Below are positions 53,265 to 61,764 of a DNA stretch of 64,000 bases, in pieces; position 1 is the first letter of the stretch, and each line of letters starts with the position of its first letter. The position numbers were made by a program, and so were the translations under genes. Location of the stretch: positions 62,001 through 126,000 of the forward strand of contig DAOUFE010000023.1 of NCBI GenBank assembly GCA_034430215.1, written 5' to 3'. Origin of the DNA: UBA4782 sp034430215 (lineage in GTDB: Bacteria; Chloroflexota; Anaerolineae; Anaerolineales; Anaerolineaceae). The notes beneath the pieces were generated by a model. That model was given only the letters and a program-made list of their open reading frames with translations, was not told the DNA's origin and did not search any database.

Positions 53265-54161
53265 TCACACTTGCTGCTTTTTTCTGCTCTGCTGGAAGAA
53301 TAAAGCGATAAGTGTAACCACATAAGGCATGATCACGGCAATTTGAGAAGGCAGGCTTGATCCCTGCAGCCGGTATCCCAGCGCATCGGAAAAACCAAAC
53401 AGCAGGCTGGCGAATAACACCCCCACCGGATGTGCCCTTCCCAGCATTACAGCCACCAATGCGATCCATCCACGCCCGGATGACATATTTTCTACATACA
53501 ATGTCACCTGACCGAGTGAAAGCTGTGCGCCAGCGATACCTACCAGCAAACCACAAACTGCCACGGCTGCATACCGGATGCGGGCGACATTAATACCCAG
53601 GGTTGATGCCGCCATATCATTTTGACCCACTCCCCGCATGTGCAATCCGGCACGATGACGGAATAGAAAGATATATACAACGATCACCAGCAGCCAGGAA
53701 AGGTAAACTACCCAGCTATGCCCCGAAAGTATCTCTCCAACGATAGGAATGTCTTTGATTACGGGGATGTCCCATGTCGCCAGGCTTTGAATATTAGGTG
53801 AAGTGAACTGCCCTTTCACCCCAAAAAGAGAACGCAGCAGAAATGTGGTAATGCCGCTTGCCAACATATTCAATGCAATGCCGACAACGATGGCATCACC
53901 TTTCAGAGTTACCACAAACAATCCCAAAAGAAGGCTGAAAAGCAGACCTGCCAGCGCTGCTCCAGCCACCCCCAACACAGAACTGCCTGTAGCGTAACTG
54001 ACCGCAACTGCGGTGAAGGCACCAATCAACATGGTGCCTTCCAGGATGATATTAAAAACCAACACACGCTCACATAGCAACCCGCCTAATGCAGCCAGTA
54101 AGATCGGAGCGATCATCCGTATTGTTGAATTCAACAGGGTGACATCGAAAAGTTCTGTCAT
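53265..54161 (-). CDS. Nucleoside ABC transporter permease 2 (NupQ/YufQ-like)
   Basis: A 298-residue permease of the branched-chain amino acid/BMP type: ILLAALGGLLCERVLVFNIILEGTMLIGAFTAV near the N-terminus, RHRAGLHMRGVGQNDMAASTLGI as the ATPase-coupling loop, and GRGWIALVAVMLGR later. Its ATG overlaps the stop of the first permease gene by four bases (ATGA). Last gene of the import operon. It pairs with permease 1 as the membrane channel for nucleoside uptake. Confidence 0.92.
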   Translation of the reverse strand: MTELFDVTLLNSTIRMIAPILLAALGGLLCERVLVFNIILEGTMLIGAFTAVAVSYATGSSVLGVAGAALAGLLFSLLLGLFVVTLKGDAIVVGIALNMLASGITTFLLRSLFGVKGQFTSPNIQSLATWDIPVIKDIPIVGEILSGHSWVVYLSWLLVIVVYIFLFRHRAGLHMRGVGQNDMAASTLGINVARIRYAAVAVCGLLVGIAGAQLSLGQVTLYVENMSSGRGWIALVAVMLGRAHPVGVLFASLLFGFSDALGYRLQGSSLPSQIAVIMPYVVTLIALFFQQSRKKQQV

Positions 54162-55243
54162 AGGGTTTCCTTTGGTACAGGCTTTAAGAAACCACGCACT
54201 GCGATCAACAGGATCATGATAGCCTGAACAACATAAGATAATTCGAATGGGATTTCTGTAGCGCGTTCCATACCAGAAGCACCTGTTTGAACCGCCGCAA
54301 AAAATATGCTAGCCAACGCCATTCCGATTGGATTGTTATTGGAAAGAATGGCTGCCATTGCCCCCGACCAGTAATATCCGGGAAGTGTAAGTGAGGTGTC
54401 GATCAACCGGTAATATACTCCCAAAACCTGGCAGGCTCCCGTGATGCCGGCAATTCCTCCGCTAAGAGCCATCACAAGATGGGTCATCCTTTTAGGTTTG
54501 ATCCCGCCTGCTTCAGCAAATTCACGGTTGGCGCCAAACATGCGCAGCTCATAGCCAGCCACCGAACGAAACATTAAGAAGCCAACAAGTACCACGATGA
54601 AGAGCACCACAAAGATGCCCCAATGAACCGTAGTGCCAGGGATCAACTTGGCGAAACGGGTCGCTTCAGGAAAGAGTGGTGTTTGATTGCGAGAACCACC
54701 CGGTTCGATTAAGTGGGCAAAAATCATATATGAAACGAATCCAGTGGCAATGTAGTTCATCAACAAACTACTGATGAGGATAGGAACACGAAATTTTGTC
54801 TGGAAGAAGCCGGAAAGGAAACTCCAGAAACCGCCAAAGATCACCCCTGCAAGTAGTGCAACGATGATGGAAAACCATCCCGGTGGAAAAAACAATGCAA
54901 CCAATGTGGCACCTAACGCACCTAGAACCAATTGCCCTTCGCCACCAATGTTGATCAACCCGGCTTTAAAAGCCAGAGCAGCCGCAATGCCGCATCCTAA
55001 AATTGGAATGGCTCTACCAAGGGTGGCTGCCAGGTTGTACGGTTCACCGACAGCACCCACCAGTAATGCGGTGTAGGCGGTAAAAGGGTTGTGTCCCGCA
55101 ACCAGCATCATCACCCCACCGATGACGATCCCGCCTAATATTGCCAAAATGATGGGAATGGCGTCTTTCCACCTCCTCGTGATCAAATGGAAAAAACTTC
55201 GCCTTTTTATTTCAAGGGGTGCCTTTGATTTATCCTCATCCAT
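54158..55243 (-). CDS. Nucleoside ABC transporter permease 1 (NupP/YufP-like)
   Basis: A 361-residue permease with about ten helices. ALAFKAGLINIGGEGQLVLGA is the family signature segment; FRSVAGYELRMFGANREFAEAGG is the coupling loop; GYYWSGAMAAILSNNNPIGMALAS follows. The basic N-terminal region (IKRRSFFHLITRRWKD) is cytosolic. AAGGTG before the ATG. Starts ten bases after the ATPase gene; coupled to permease 2. Confidence 0.92.
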   Translation of the reverse strand: MDEDKSKAPLEIKRRSFFHLITRRWKDAIPIILAILGGIVIGGVMMLVAGHNPFTAYTALLVGAVGEPYNLAATLGRAIPILGCGIAAALAFKAGLINIGGEGQLVLGALGATLVALFFPPGWFSIIVALLAGVIFGGFWSFLSGFFQTKFRVPILISSLLMNYIATGFVSYMIFAHLIEPGGSRNQTPLFPEATRFAKLIPGTTVHWGIFVVLFIVVLVGFLMFRSVAGYELRMFGANREFAEAGGIKPKRMTHLVMALSGGIAGITGACQVLGVYYRLIDTSLTLPGYYWSGAMAAILSNNNPIGMALASIFFAAVQTGASGMERATEIPFELSYVVQAIMILLIAVRGFLKPVPKETL

Positions 55244-55252
55244 ATTGCACCT

Positions 55253-56791
55253 TTAATCCACTTTCTGTTTAATGGTACTGCCTGACATGTACAATCCAAG
55301 GTCTTCTTCTTTGGCTTCATTGATCGGTATCGAAGCAACGATCATGCCGGCATAAATGACCAGTATTCGGTCAGAAATGGACATGATCTCGTTCAGATCA
55401 GCCGAAATAAGCAAAATTGCATCCCCTTTATTGCGCCTGTCAATGATCTGCTGGTAAATATATTCGGTCGCACCAATATCCACCCCGCGCGTTGGCTGGT
55501 CAGCCAGAATAAAATTTACATTCTTTGAAAATTCTCGGGCAATGATAACTTTTTGCAGGTTACCTCCAGAGAGGTTCGCTGCAGTTTCCTCCGGGCTGGA
55601 CAGCCGTACATCATATTCATCCAAAATGCCTTCTGCCCATTGATGAGCTGCGCGCTGGTTAAACATTCCATGACTGGAATGATTTTTGTCATTCTGAAAG
55701 CCCAGAGAAAGGTTTTCAAGAATACTCTCTGTAATAGCCAATCCCCGGCGATAGCGATCTTCAGGAATATACGCAAAACCCTGTGCCCGCCTTGCTGCAA
55801 TACTTTCATGGGTGATATTCTTGCCATTGAGAATGATCTCACCCTGATCAGCTCGCGTAAAGCCGATCAGAGTATCTACCAATTCGGTTTGTCCGTTGCC
55901 CGCCACGCCAGCTAATCCAACAATCTCGCCTCCATGTACATCAAAGGTGACTGCATTGAGGGTTTTCAATCCATGTTCCCCTGTCAGGGTCAGATCCTTC
56001 ACCCGTAAAACAGGCTGCTTGATTTCTGCAGGTGGTTTCTCTACCTCAAGAAACACTTCCCTTCCCACCATCATTCTGGCAAGTTCTTCGATCGTAGTAT
56101 CCCTGGTTTCCACTGTCCCTACCAACTTTCCCCGGCGCAGAACAGTTGCCCGGTGTGACAGCTCGATGACTTCTGGTAGTTTATGGGTGATCAAGATTAT
56201 GGTCTTTCCCTGGCTGGATAAACCTCTTAGAACCTTGAACAACTCATCGCGCTCCTGTGGAGTAAGGACAGCTGTTGGCTCATCCAATATGATGACATTT
56301 GCACCGCGATACAGGGTTTTTAGGATTTCGATCCGTTGCTTTTCGCCCACAGAAAGGCTGGAGACTTTTGCTTCAGGGTCGATATGGAAACCATATTTTT
56401 CTGCCAGTTCAGAAACCGCTCGCGTTGACTTCTTGCGATTCACAAATCCCATCTGGCTGGGTTCCATACCAAAAATGATATTTTCTGTCACTGTCAAATC
56501 TTCGAACAACATGAAGTGCTGGTGAACCATTCCTAATTGTTCTGCAATGGCATCGTGCGGGCTGTTGAAAATTACTTCTTTACCCCGGATACGAATTGTT
56601 CCGGCAGTGGGTTTATAAAGCCCAAACAAGATGCGCATTAATGTGGTTTTTCCAGCTCCATTTTCACCAACCAGAGCTCGGATTTCACCTTTTCCAATAT
56701 TCAGGTTTACATGATCAACAGCAAGTAGATCGCCAAATTTTTTGACGATCCCTATCATTTCAACTTCGGGGGGTAAGGTATTTTGTTCCAA
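55253..56791 (-). CDS. Nucleoside ABC transporter ATP-binding protein (double NBD)
   Basis: A 512-residue protein with two ABC modules, as in NupO/RbsA-like importers. NBD1: Walker A GENGAGKTT (~38), signature LSVGEKQR, Walker B VIILDEPTAVL. NBD2: degenerate Walker A GVAGNGQTE (~290, lacking the GKT lysine), signature LSGGNLQKV, Walker B FILADQPTRGVD. The weaker second site is normal for this class. The start is TTG at 56791 with AAGGA some ten bases upstream; an ATG at 56758 is a possible alternative. Follows the binding-protein gene after a spacer with a long hairpin. Confidence 0.93.
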   Translation of the reverse strand: MEQNTLPPEVEMIGIVKKFGDLLAVDHVNLNIGKGEIRALVGENGAGKTTLMRILFGLYKPTAGTIRIRGKEVIFNSPHDAIAEQLGMVHQHFMLFEDLTVTENIIFGMEPSQMGFVNRKKSTRAVSELAEKYGFHIDPEAKVSSLSVGEKQRIEILKTLYRGANVIILDEPTAVLTPQERDELFKVLRGLSSQGKTIILITHKLPEVIELSHRATVLRRGKLVGTVETRDTTIEELARMMVGREVFLEVEKPPAEIKQPVLRVKDLTLTGEHGLKTLNAVTFDVHGGEIVGLAGVAGNGQTELVDTLIGFTRADQGEIILNGKNITHESIAARRAQGFAYIPEDRYRRGLAITESILENLSLGFQNDKNHSSHGMFNQRAAHQWAEGILDEYDVRLSSPEETAANLSGGNLQKVIIAREFSKNVNFILADQPTRGVDIGATEYIYQQIIDRRNKGDAILLISADLNEIMSISDRILVIYAGMIVASIPINEAKEEDLGLYMSGSTIKQKVD

Positions 56792-56807
56792 AGAGATTCT
56801 TCCTTAC

Positions 56808-56846
56808 CCTGACTGAAGAAGTACCATATAGCCTTCTTCAGTCAGG
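56808..56846 (-). promoter_or_regulatory. Intercistronic hairpin between binding-protein and ATPase genes
   Basis: Inverted repeat with 14-bp perfect arms (CCTGACTGAAGAAG at 56808-56821; CTTCTTCAGTCAGG at 56833-56846) and an 11-base loop. It has no T-run on the minus strand, so it is more likely an mRNA-stabilising or partial-termination element that keeps binding-protein mRNA in excess, as in many ABC operons. Confidence 0.75.
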
Positions 56847-56878
56847 TTTCTAACTAGAAAACGTTAATACAAGGACGA

Positions 56879-57970
56879 TCAGGGTTGAGCCAGTGGGTCT
56901 GGAATGACCAATGTGCCATCGATTATTTGCTGGCGCACTGCAGAAACCTTTTCCATCACATCTGGATGCTCAGCCAGAACACATTGGGTTTCGGTATCGG
57001 GCCAGGCAAAAACAGCCAGGTCTACACCACCTTCTTTTAGTCCATACTCAAAAAGCCCAGCTTCGAGCTTGCCATCGAGCATTTTCTGAATATAGTCATA
57101 GACAGCAATATCTACACGTTTGATGGTGCTATCAATAATTTGTCCGGGTGCTTTGGGGCATTCATTCACATCCACGCCCGTGCTTAAGAAATCTTTCTCA
57201 ACAGCCGCTTCAAAAATGCCAGGGTTGCCCGCAGCAGCAGCGCCATTGATCACATCTGCACCTTGATTGGCAAGTGATAATGCGAGCTCTTTGGCAGTGG
57301 CAGGGTCAGCCCAATCGCCTACCCACAGCGTATCAAGAACTTTAATCTCCGGATCAACAGACAGTGCAGCATTGGCAAAGGGGATCGTCCAGCGGGTCAT
57401 AAAGGGGCTTTCCACCGGACCAATGGATGAAATGATACGGGTTTCGCTCAAATATGCAGCGGCAATACCTAACAAATAAGCAGCTTCATGAGATTTGAAT
57501 CCAACATCTGCTACATTGGTGATGCCAGTCAGATCCAGCCCGCAATCTACGCAAATATAGAATTTGTCAGGTGTAGTTGGTGCAACTTCAAGCAAAGTAT
57601 CATTGAAGCCAAAAGTCATGGCAATGATCAGATCGTAATCTTCGCGGGCTGCAGCTCTCAGGTTCTCATCCATGTTGGTTGGGTCACCATTACATTCGAT
57701 GATTTTGGTTTCTACGCCAAGCTCAGCGGCAGCTTTATTGAGACCGTCCTGTGCAGTGATGAAGTATGGATTGACGCCAATCGGATCCTCTGTTATGAGA
57801 AGGACTTTCTTTACTTCCTTTGCTCCAGTTTCCTCTGTCCCTTCTGTGACAGCAGCTTCAGTTTCTTCTGCGGTTGCTGGAGCTTCGGTGGCTTTTGGCT
57901 GGCAGGCACTGACTAAAACGGTCAGTATGACGGCGACTGCAAAAAGAACAAAATATTTACGGGTTTTCAT
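56879..57970 (-). CDS. BMP-family substrate-binding lipoprotein (nucleoside importer)
   Basis: A 363-residue BMP/Med-family lipoprotein. Signal peptide YFVLFAVAVILTVLVSAC with lipobox VSAC, then a Glu/Ala/Thr linker (about residues 28-50). The binding domain shows VLLITEDPIGVNPYF, GFNDTLLEVA, KFYICVDCG, NVADVGFKSHEAAYLLGI and GADVINGAAAAGNPGIFEA. BMP proteins (PnrA, BmpD) bind purine or other nucleosides. GGAGG seven bases before the ATG. The leader between this gene and the PurH-like gene (57971-58122) is very purine-rich and holds no riboswitch that I recognise. Confidence 0.93.
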   Translation of the reverse strand: MKTRKYFVLFAVAVILTVLVSACQPKATEAPATAEETEAAVTEGTEETGAKEVKKVLLITEDPIGVNPYFITAQDGLNKAAAELGVETKIIECNGDPTNMDENLRAAAREDYDLIIAMTFGFNDTLLEVAPTTPDKFYICVDCGLDLTGITNVADVGFKSHEAAYLLGIAAAYLSETRIISSIGPVESPFMTRWTIPFANAALSVDPEIKVLDTLWVGDWADPATAKELALSLANQGADVINGAAAAGNPGIFEAAVEKDFLSTGVDVNECPKAPGQIIDSTIKRVDIAVYDYIQKMLDGKLEAGLFEYGLKEGGVDLAVFAWPDTETQCVLAEHPDVMEKVSAVRQQIIDGTLVIPDPLAQP

Positions 57971-58122
57971 GTTTTTCCTCCAAAGGTTTTGAATCTCCTA
58001 AAATCATTCTCCTACTTTCCAATTTGCTCGTTCTCTCCTCCTTCTTCTCATGAAAAAGAATTGTTTTCTTCTTCTACTCAAATAGCGAATGCCTTCTCAT
58101 GGCAGGCGTACGCTCAATAGGA

Positions 58123-59667
58123 TCAATGCCGGCAAAACCCTCGAAAATCTTCAGGGAGGGTAACAACATGAAGATCATTGGTAGCAAAATAATCCATCAC
58201 CTGTGTTTCGTTTTTTCCTCCTGAAGGCACCATGCCCCATTTCGCACCAGCTTTCACCAGGATTTCCGGTGCATCTGTAAACGGGAAGAAAGCGTCAGCG
58301 CAGAATGCACTTCCCTGCAGGTCATGCCCGGCTTGCAGGGCGCGTTCTACCGCCACCTGGGCAGCCTGAACCGTAGAAGGACCTCCGCCTACTGCCAGCA
58401 GCATCCCATTCTTTGCCAATGCAACCTCATTCCCCCCATGGAATGAGGTGTAGGCTGCAGCCCAGGCAATTGCCAGGTCTGAAAAGCATTCATTCGTGAC
58501 GCTACGATACTCCTGATTGAAATCAGAGATCCGTAGCGTGCGCCATGGTGGGGTTTGGCGAATGAATCCGCCGCGTACCATGCGGAAGGAATAACCTGTT
58601 ACATCAGGAGTGGGTTCTGACAACGCTGGATTGACTAAAATCTTTCGAAATGCACGCTGTTGCAACCTCTCCAGAGCTTTTTCGCTAAAAGAAGGTGCAG
58701 CCACTACATCCAACATCCAGGCAGCTGTGCCAAGCATTTCAGCCCGCTTTGGATGTTTGATCAACACCTCCACAAGAGCGTCATCAATTGCGAAATTGGT
58801 TATCAATTCACCGCCCCATACTGCCAGCGGATTGCCAAAAAGAGTTTTTTCGATACTCTTGAGTGGATCGGTCAAGTCAAACGAAGCACCACACACATTT
58901 CCATGCTTGGACGCAACCGTAACATAAGGATTTTTTCCCCATTGGGTTTTCAGCGCGTCGGTCAACAGACAAAGAGTGGTCAGCAAGTTATCCACATCCG
59001 AAAGGTTGACCTGGCAGATGACTGTCTCAGATAAATTCTGGAATGCGGGGATGCGGAGAGGGTCATCGCTTTTCATGCTGAAGAGGTCCGCTGTCTGGTA
59101 TGGGTTTTCACCATTCATCAGGCGATAGGCGCGTTTTCCCACCATACCTGTAAAGTCCTCACTTTTCGTGCTTTGAACAAGATCAAGATAATGAGAGGCA
59201 ATTTCTGCGAAGGCTTTTGCCAGCAATTCCTTCTTCAAATCTGGATCAAGGGTTTCATGTTGCTGCAGGTCAGCGATCACACGCTTCATATCCTCGCGGC
59301 TCATGACGGGAATGCGGTTGCCTTTTCCTGCCAATGCCAGCAATGTACGCCCGCCCACATCATTTCCTTTGGATAAAGGATAAGGGATGGCATACACGAT
59401 ATCGATTCGGTCGGGGGAATCTTCCACCGTAAGTGCGTGTTCCATCTTTGGGTGCAAAGTTGGTGGAAATCCATAATCCTTTGTGATCCCGGTAAACGTA
59501 TAGATATCCTGGCAGGGAATACCTTCAGCCTGTAGGATAGGTACGGTTTCCATTGTCGCAAGAATCTTCCACCCCAGACCGACCAAACTACGGGCGAAAG
59601 ATACTGCATCGGTTGTGTCATTCAAAGTAAAAAGGGCTGTCTTTTGCACTTCAATTTTCCTTCTCAA
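58123..59667 (-). CDS. Divergent PurH-like (AICAR formyltransferase/IMP cyclohydrolase) protein
   Basis: A 514-residue protein with the full PurH layout. N-terminal MGS-like domain: TALFTLNDTTDAVSFARSL and TLHPKMEHAL (cf. TLHPKxHGGIL). C-terminal formyltransferase domain: NGENPYQ (cf. YGENPHQ), SKHGNVCGAS (cf. VKHxNPCGVA, catalytic Lys-His kept) and DAFFPFTDAPE (cf. SDAFFPFxDxxE). Several strongly conserved positions differ (GENPHQ His to Tyr, NPCG to NVCG). Its start overlaps the phosphorylase stop (ATGA), and it lies in a nucleoside-uptake operon, not a purine synthesis cluster. It may be a salvage-specific paralogue or have a new substrate. Confidence 0.85.
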   Translation of the reverse strand: MRRKIEVQKTALFTLNDTTDAVSFARSLVGLGWKILATMETVPILQAEGIPCQDIYTFTGITKDYGFPPTLHPKMEHALTVEDSPDRIDIVYAIPYPLSKGNDVGGRTLLALAGKGNRIPVMSREDMKRVIADLQQHETLDPDLKKELLAKAFAEIASHYLDLVQSTKSEDFTGMVGKRAYRLMNGENPYQTADLFSMKSDDPLRIPAFQNLSETVICQVNLSDVDNLLTTLCLLTDALKTQWGKNPYVTVASKHGNVCGASFDLTDPLKSIEKTLFGNPLAVWGGELITNFAIDDALVEVLIKHPKRAEMLGTAAWMLDVVAAPSFSEKALERLQQRAFRKILVNPALSEPTPDVTGYSFRMVRGGFIRQTPPWRTLRISDFNQEYRSVTNECFSDLAIAWAAAYTSFHGGNEVALAKNGMLLAVGGGPSTVQAAQVAVERALQAGHDLQGSAFCADAFFPFTDAPEILVKAGAKWGMVPSGGKNETQVMDYFATNDLHVVTLPEDFRGFCRH

Positions 59668-60404
59668 GCAAATGATACTAATGCATCCAGAGCAATCTTC
59701 AGCATTTTAGCTTTTCCTTCTGTTACCACCTGGCGGTGAGGGTCATAGATATTTGGATCGGGTTCTTCGGTAAGGTTGCCATCCGAAGTAAAAATTCCAC
59801 CTGCTCGCACTTTGTTTAACCCCGCCATCACTAACAGGGTCGCCAGTTCCATCTCCACCGCCATCACCAATCCTGTTTTTAACCAGACATCCACCTCGGA
59901 AGGAAGCATTTCTGGATAAAAATATGCCTGAGTGATCACGAGACCCACATGAGGGTTGGGAATCCCATGCTGCATGGCAGATTTTTCAAGCGCAGCCACC
60001 ACATGCCGGTCAGAGATCGCAGGATATGACATTGGAGCCAGGTGTTCTGAACAGCCATCTTCCCGTAATGCACCGGTGGCGATGATCAATTCGCCATCAC
60101 GAATACCTTTCACCATCGCGCCACAGGTGCCTGCCCGCAGAATAGTATGCGCGCCGCATTTGATCAACTCGTGAAAGCAGACATTTGCCCCTGCTGAACC
60201 TACGCCATGGGAGCTGATGGAGATCCTTTTTCCTTGATAAAATCCCGTGAAAGTACGATATTCTCGAAAAAAACCCACCTCTTTTGCATCATCCAGCAGT
60301 TGCGAAGCTTCTTCTGCACGCTGTGGATCTCCCACCACTAATACACACCCGGCAATATCACTGGGCAACACTCTTAAACTGGGCATTCGTTGTTCCGAAT
60401 CCAT
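59664..60404 (-). CDS. Nucleoside phosphorylase (uridine/purine phosphorylase family)
   Basis: A 246-residue NP-I family enzyme: VVGDPQRAEEAS (phosphate-binding GDPxR), SSHGVGSAGANVCFHELI, ILRAGTCGAM (RxGTxG), MAVEMELATLLVM (the MExE sugar-binding motif, here EMELA) and FTSDGNL (cf. SDxN base-binding Asp). It cleaves nucleosides with phosphate to base and (deoxy)ribose-1-phosphate in the cytoplasm. GGAGG before the ATG. First gene of the salvage operon: phosphorylase, PurH-like protein, then the BMP-ABC importer. Confidence 0.92.
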   Translation of the reverse strand: MDSEQRMPSLRVLPSDIAGCVLVVGDPQRAEEASQLLDDAKEVGFFREYRTFTGFYQGKRISISSHGVGSAGANVCFHELIKCGAHTILRAGTCGAMVKGIRDGELIIATGALREDGCSEHLAPMSYPAISDRHVVAALEKSAMQHGIPNPHVGLVITQAYFYPEMLPSEVDVWLKTGLVMAVEMELATLLVMAGLNKVRAGGIFTSDGNLTEEPDPNIYDPHRQVVTEGKAKMLKIALDALVSFA

Positions 60405-60628
60405 ATTCCCTCCATAGGTACCCGTATTAAGGGTTTTGATATTTTTATTGTGTTAAAGAAGGAGAAGTACAAATAATTATAACAAATTTGAATGGTGGAT
60501 AATGGAAAAATCTCATAAAACCAGTTATTTTCGTTTTCTATAAAAAGATAAGAGCAAAAATTACACCTTTTTCATTAAGTAGTTATAATTTCCTCTCAGT
60601 TCAGCTTTCTTGATTTCTGGAGTTTTCA

Positions 60629-61534
60629 TTGGCATTTCCATATATTGGTGAGTTAGCCGCACTTTTCACCTCGCTGTGCTGGTCTCTTTCTGCACTTGCA
60701 TTCACCCTCAGCGGGCAAATTATTGGTTCTCAGGTGGTCAACCGTGTCCGGGTTTTGCTGGCATTCCTCATGCTTATGGCGATCAATTGGATATTCCTTG
60801 GTCAGCCTATCCCTCTGAATCTTCATATTGATAACTGGTTCTGGTTGATCCTTTCGGGAGCTGTTGGCCTGGCGATTGGCGATACTTTCCTCTTTCGCAC
60901 TTACCAATTGATCGGTCCTCGTCTTGGGCTATTGCTGCTCAGCCTGGCACCTGTTTTCAGCACCCTCATCGCTCTTTTTCTTTTTGATGAAAAGCTCTCC
61001 ATCTCTCAACTGGCAGGTATGGTGGTGACGCTGGTTGGTATCGGCTGGGTCATTCTCGCCAATCGCGAAGTACAAATGGGCGATTCACCTCACAAGCTTT
61101 CCAGTAAAGGCATTTTGTTTGGCGTGATCGCAGCGCTGGGTCAGGCAACCGGGTTGGTTCTTTCGAAGCAGGGCATGCAGGGTGATATTTCACCTTTTGC
61201 TGGCACGTTGATCCGCATGATCGCTGGATTTGGCTTCTTATGGGGTTCCGCCCTCATCAGTAAACAGGTGATCCCTACTATCAAGATCACCTGGCAAAAT
61301 CCAAAAGCGCTTCGTTGGGTATTTTTTGGTTCGATATTCGGCCCCGTGGTCGGAATATCAGCCTCCCTCCTGTCTCTGCAATATGCCAAGATCGGGATTG
61401 CATCCACGCTTATGGCGCTGCCTCCTGTTTTCATGCTACCCATCAGTTATTTTGCCTTCAAAGAGCGTATTAGCTGGCAAGCGGTCATCGGCACACTGGT
61501 GGCAATTGCTGGTATCGCATTGATCTTTTTGTAA
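60629..61534 (+). CDS. DMT-superfamily (EamA) transporter
   Basis: A 301-residue, ten-helix transporter made of two EamA repeats (first SGAVGLAIGDTFLFRTYQLIGPRLGLLLLSL...FDEKLSISQLAGMVVTLVGI; second SLQYAKIGIASTLMALPPVFMLPISY...ISWQAVIGTLVAIAGIALIF). It exports or imports amino acids, nucleotide-related compounds or other small metabolites. The start is TTG at 60629, seven bases after GGAG. Divergent from the nucleoside phosphorylase across a 224-base AT-rich spacer. Closed by a terminator. Confidence 0.88.
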   Translation: MAFPYIGELAALFTSLCWSLSALAFTLSGQIIGSQVVNRVRVLLAFLMLMAINWIFLGQPIPLNLHIDNWFWLILSGAVGLAIGDTFLFRTYQLIGPRLGLLLLSLAPVFSTLIALFLFDEKLSISQLAGMVVTLVGIGWVILANREVQMGDSPHKLSSKGILFGVIAALGQATGLVLSKQGMQGDISPFAGTLIRMIAGFGFLWGSALISKQVIPTIKITWQNPKALRWVFFGSIFGPVVGISASLLSLQYAKIGIASTLMALPPVFMLPISYFAFKERISWQAVIGTLVAIAGIALIFL

Positions 61535-61573
61535 GCTATTTTGTGTGCAAAATATCCAAAATTGGCTTAATTT

Positions 61574-61616
61574 AGACACCCGAATTTTTTAAAATCCGGG
61601 CGTCTTTGGATTTTTA
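61574..61616 (+). terminator. Terminator after the DMT gene
   Basis: AGACACCCG (61574-61582) pairs with CGGGCGTCT (61597-61605) with one mismatch; AT-rich bases close the loop and GGATTTTT follows. Confidence 0.72.
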
Positions 61617-61764
61617 TGTTAGGACATTGCTTCAGCAAGGTTTTCTAAAAAAACACCTCTATCGTTTTGTCACTTCGCTTAACCCCTGCAAAAAACGGGA
61701 TAACGAACTCTGTTCTTTGGAGTGAAACAATCTCGCACTAACCAGACTTCGTAAATTACCAAAC

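Noticed and set aside
55253..56791. Broken second ATP site in the importer ATPase
   Set aside because: GVAGNGQTE in NBD2 is usual for NupO/RbsA-like double ATPases, so it is not a defect specific to this gene.
57971..58122. Possible purine riboswitch in the leader of the BMP gene
   Set aside because: The stretch is a purine-rich run without the conserved three-way junction; only an ordinary GGAGG ribosome binding site is visible.
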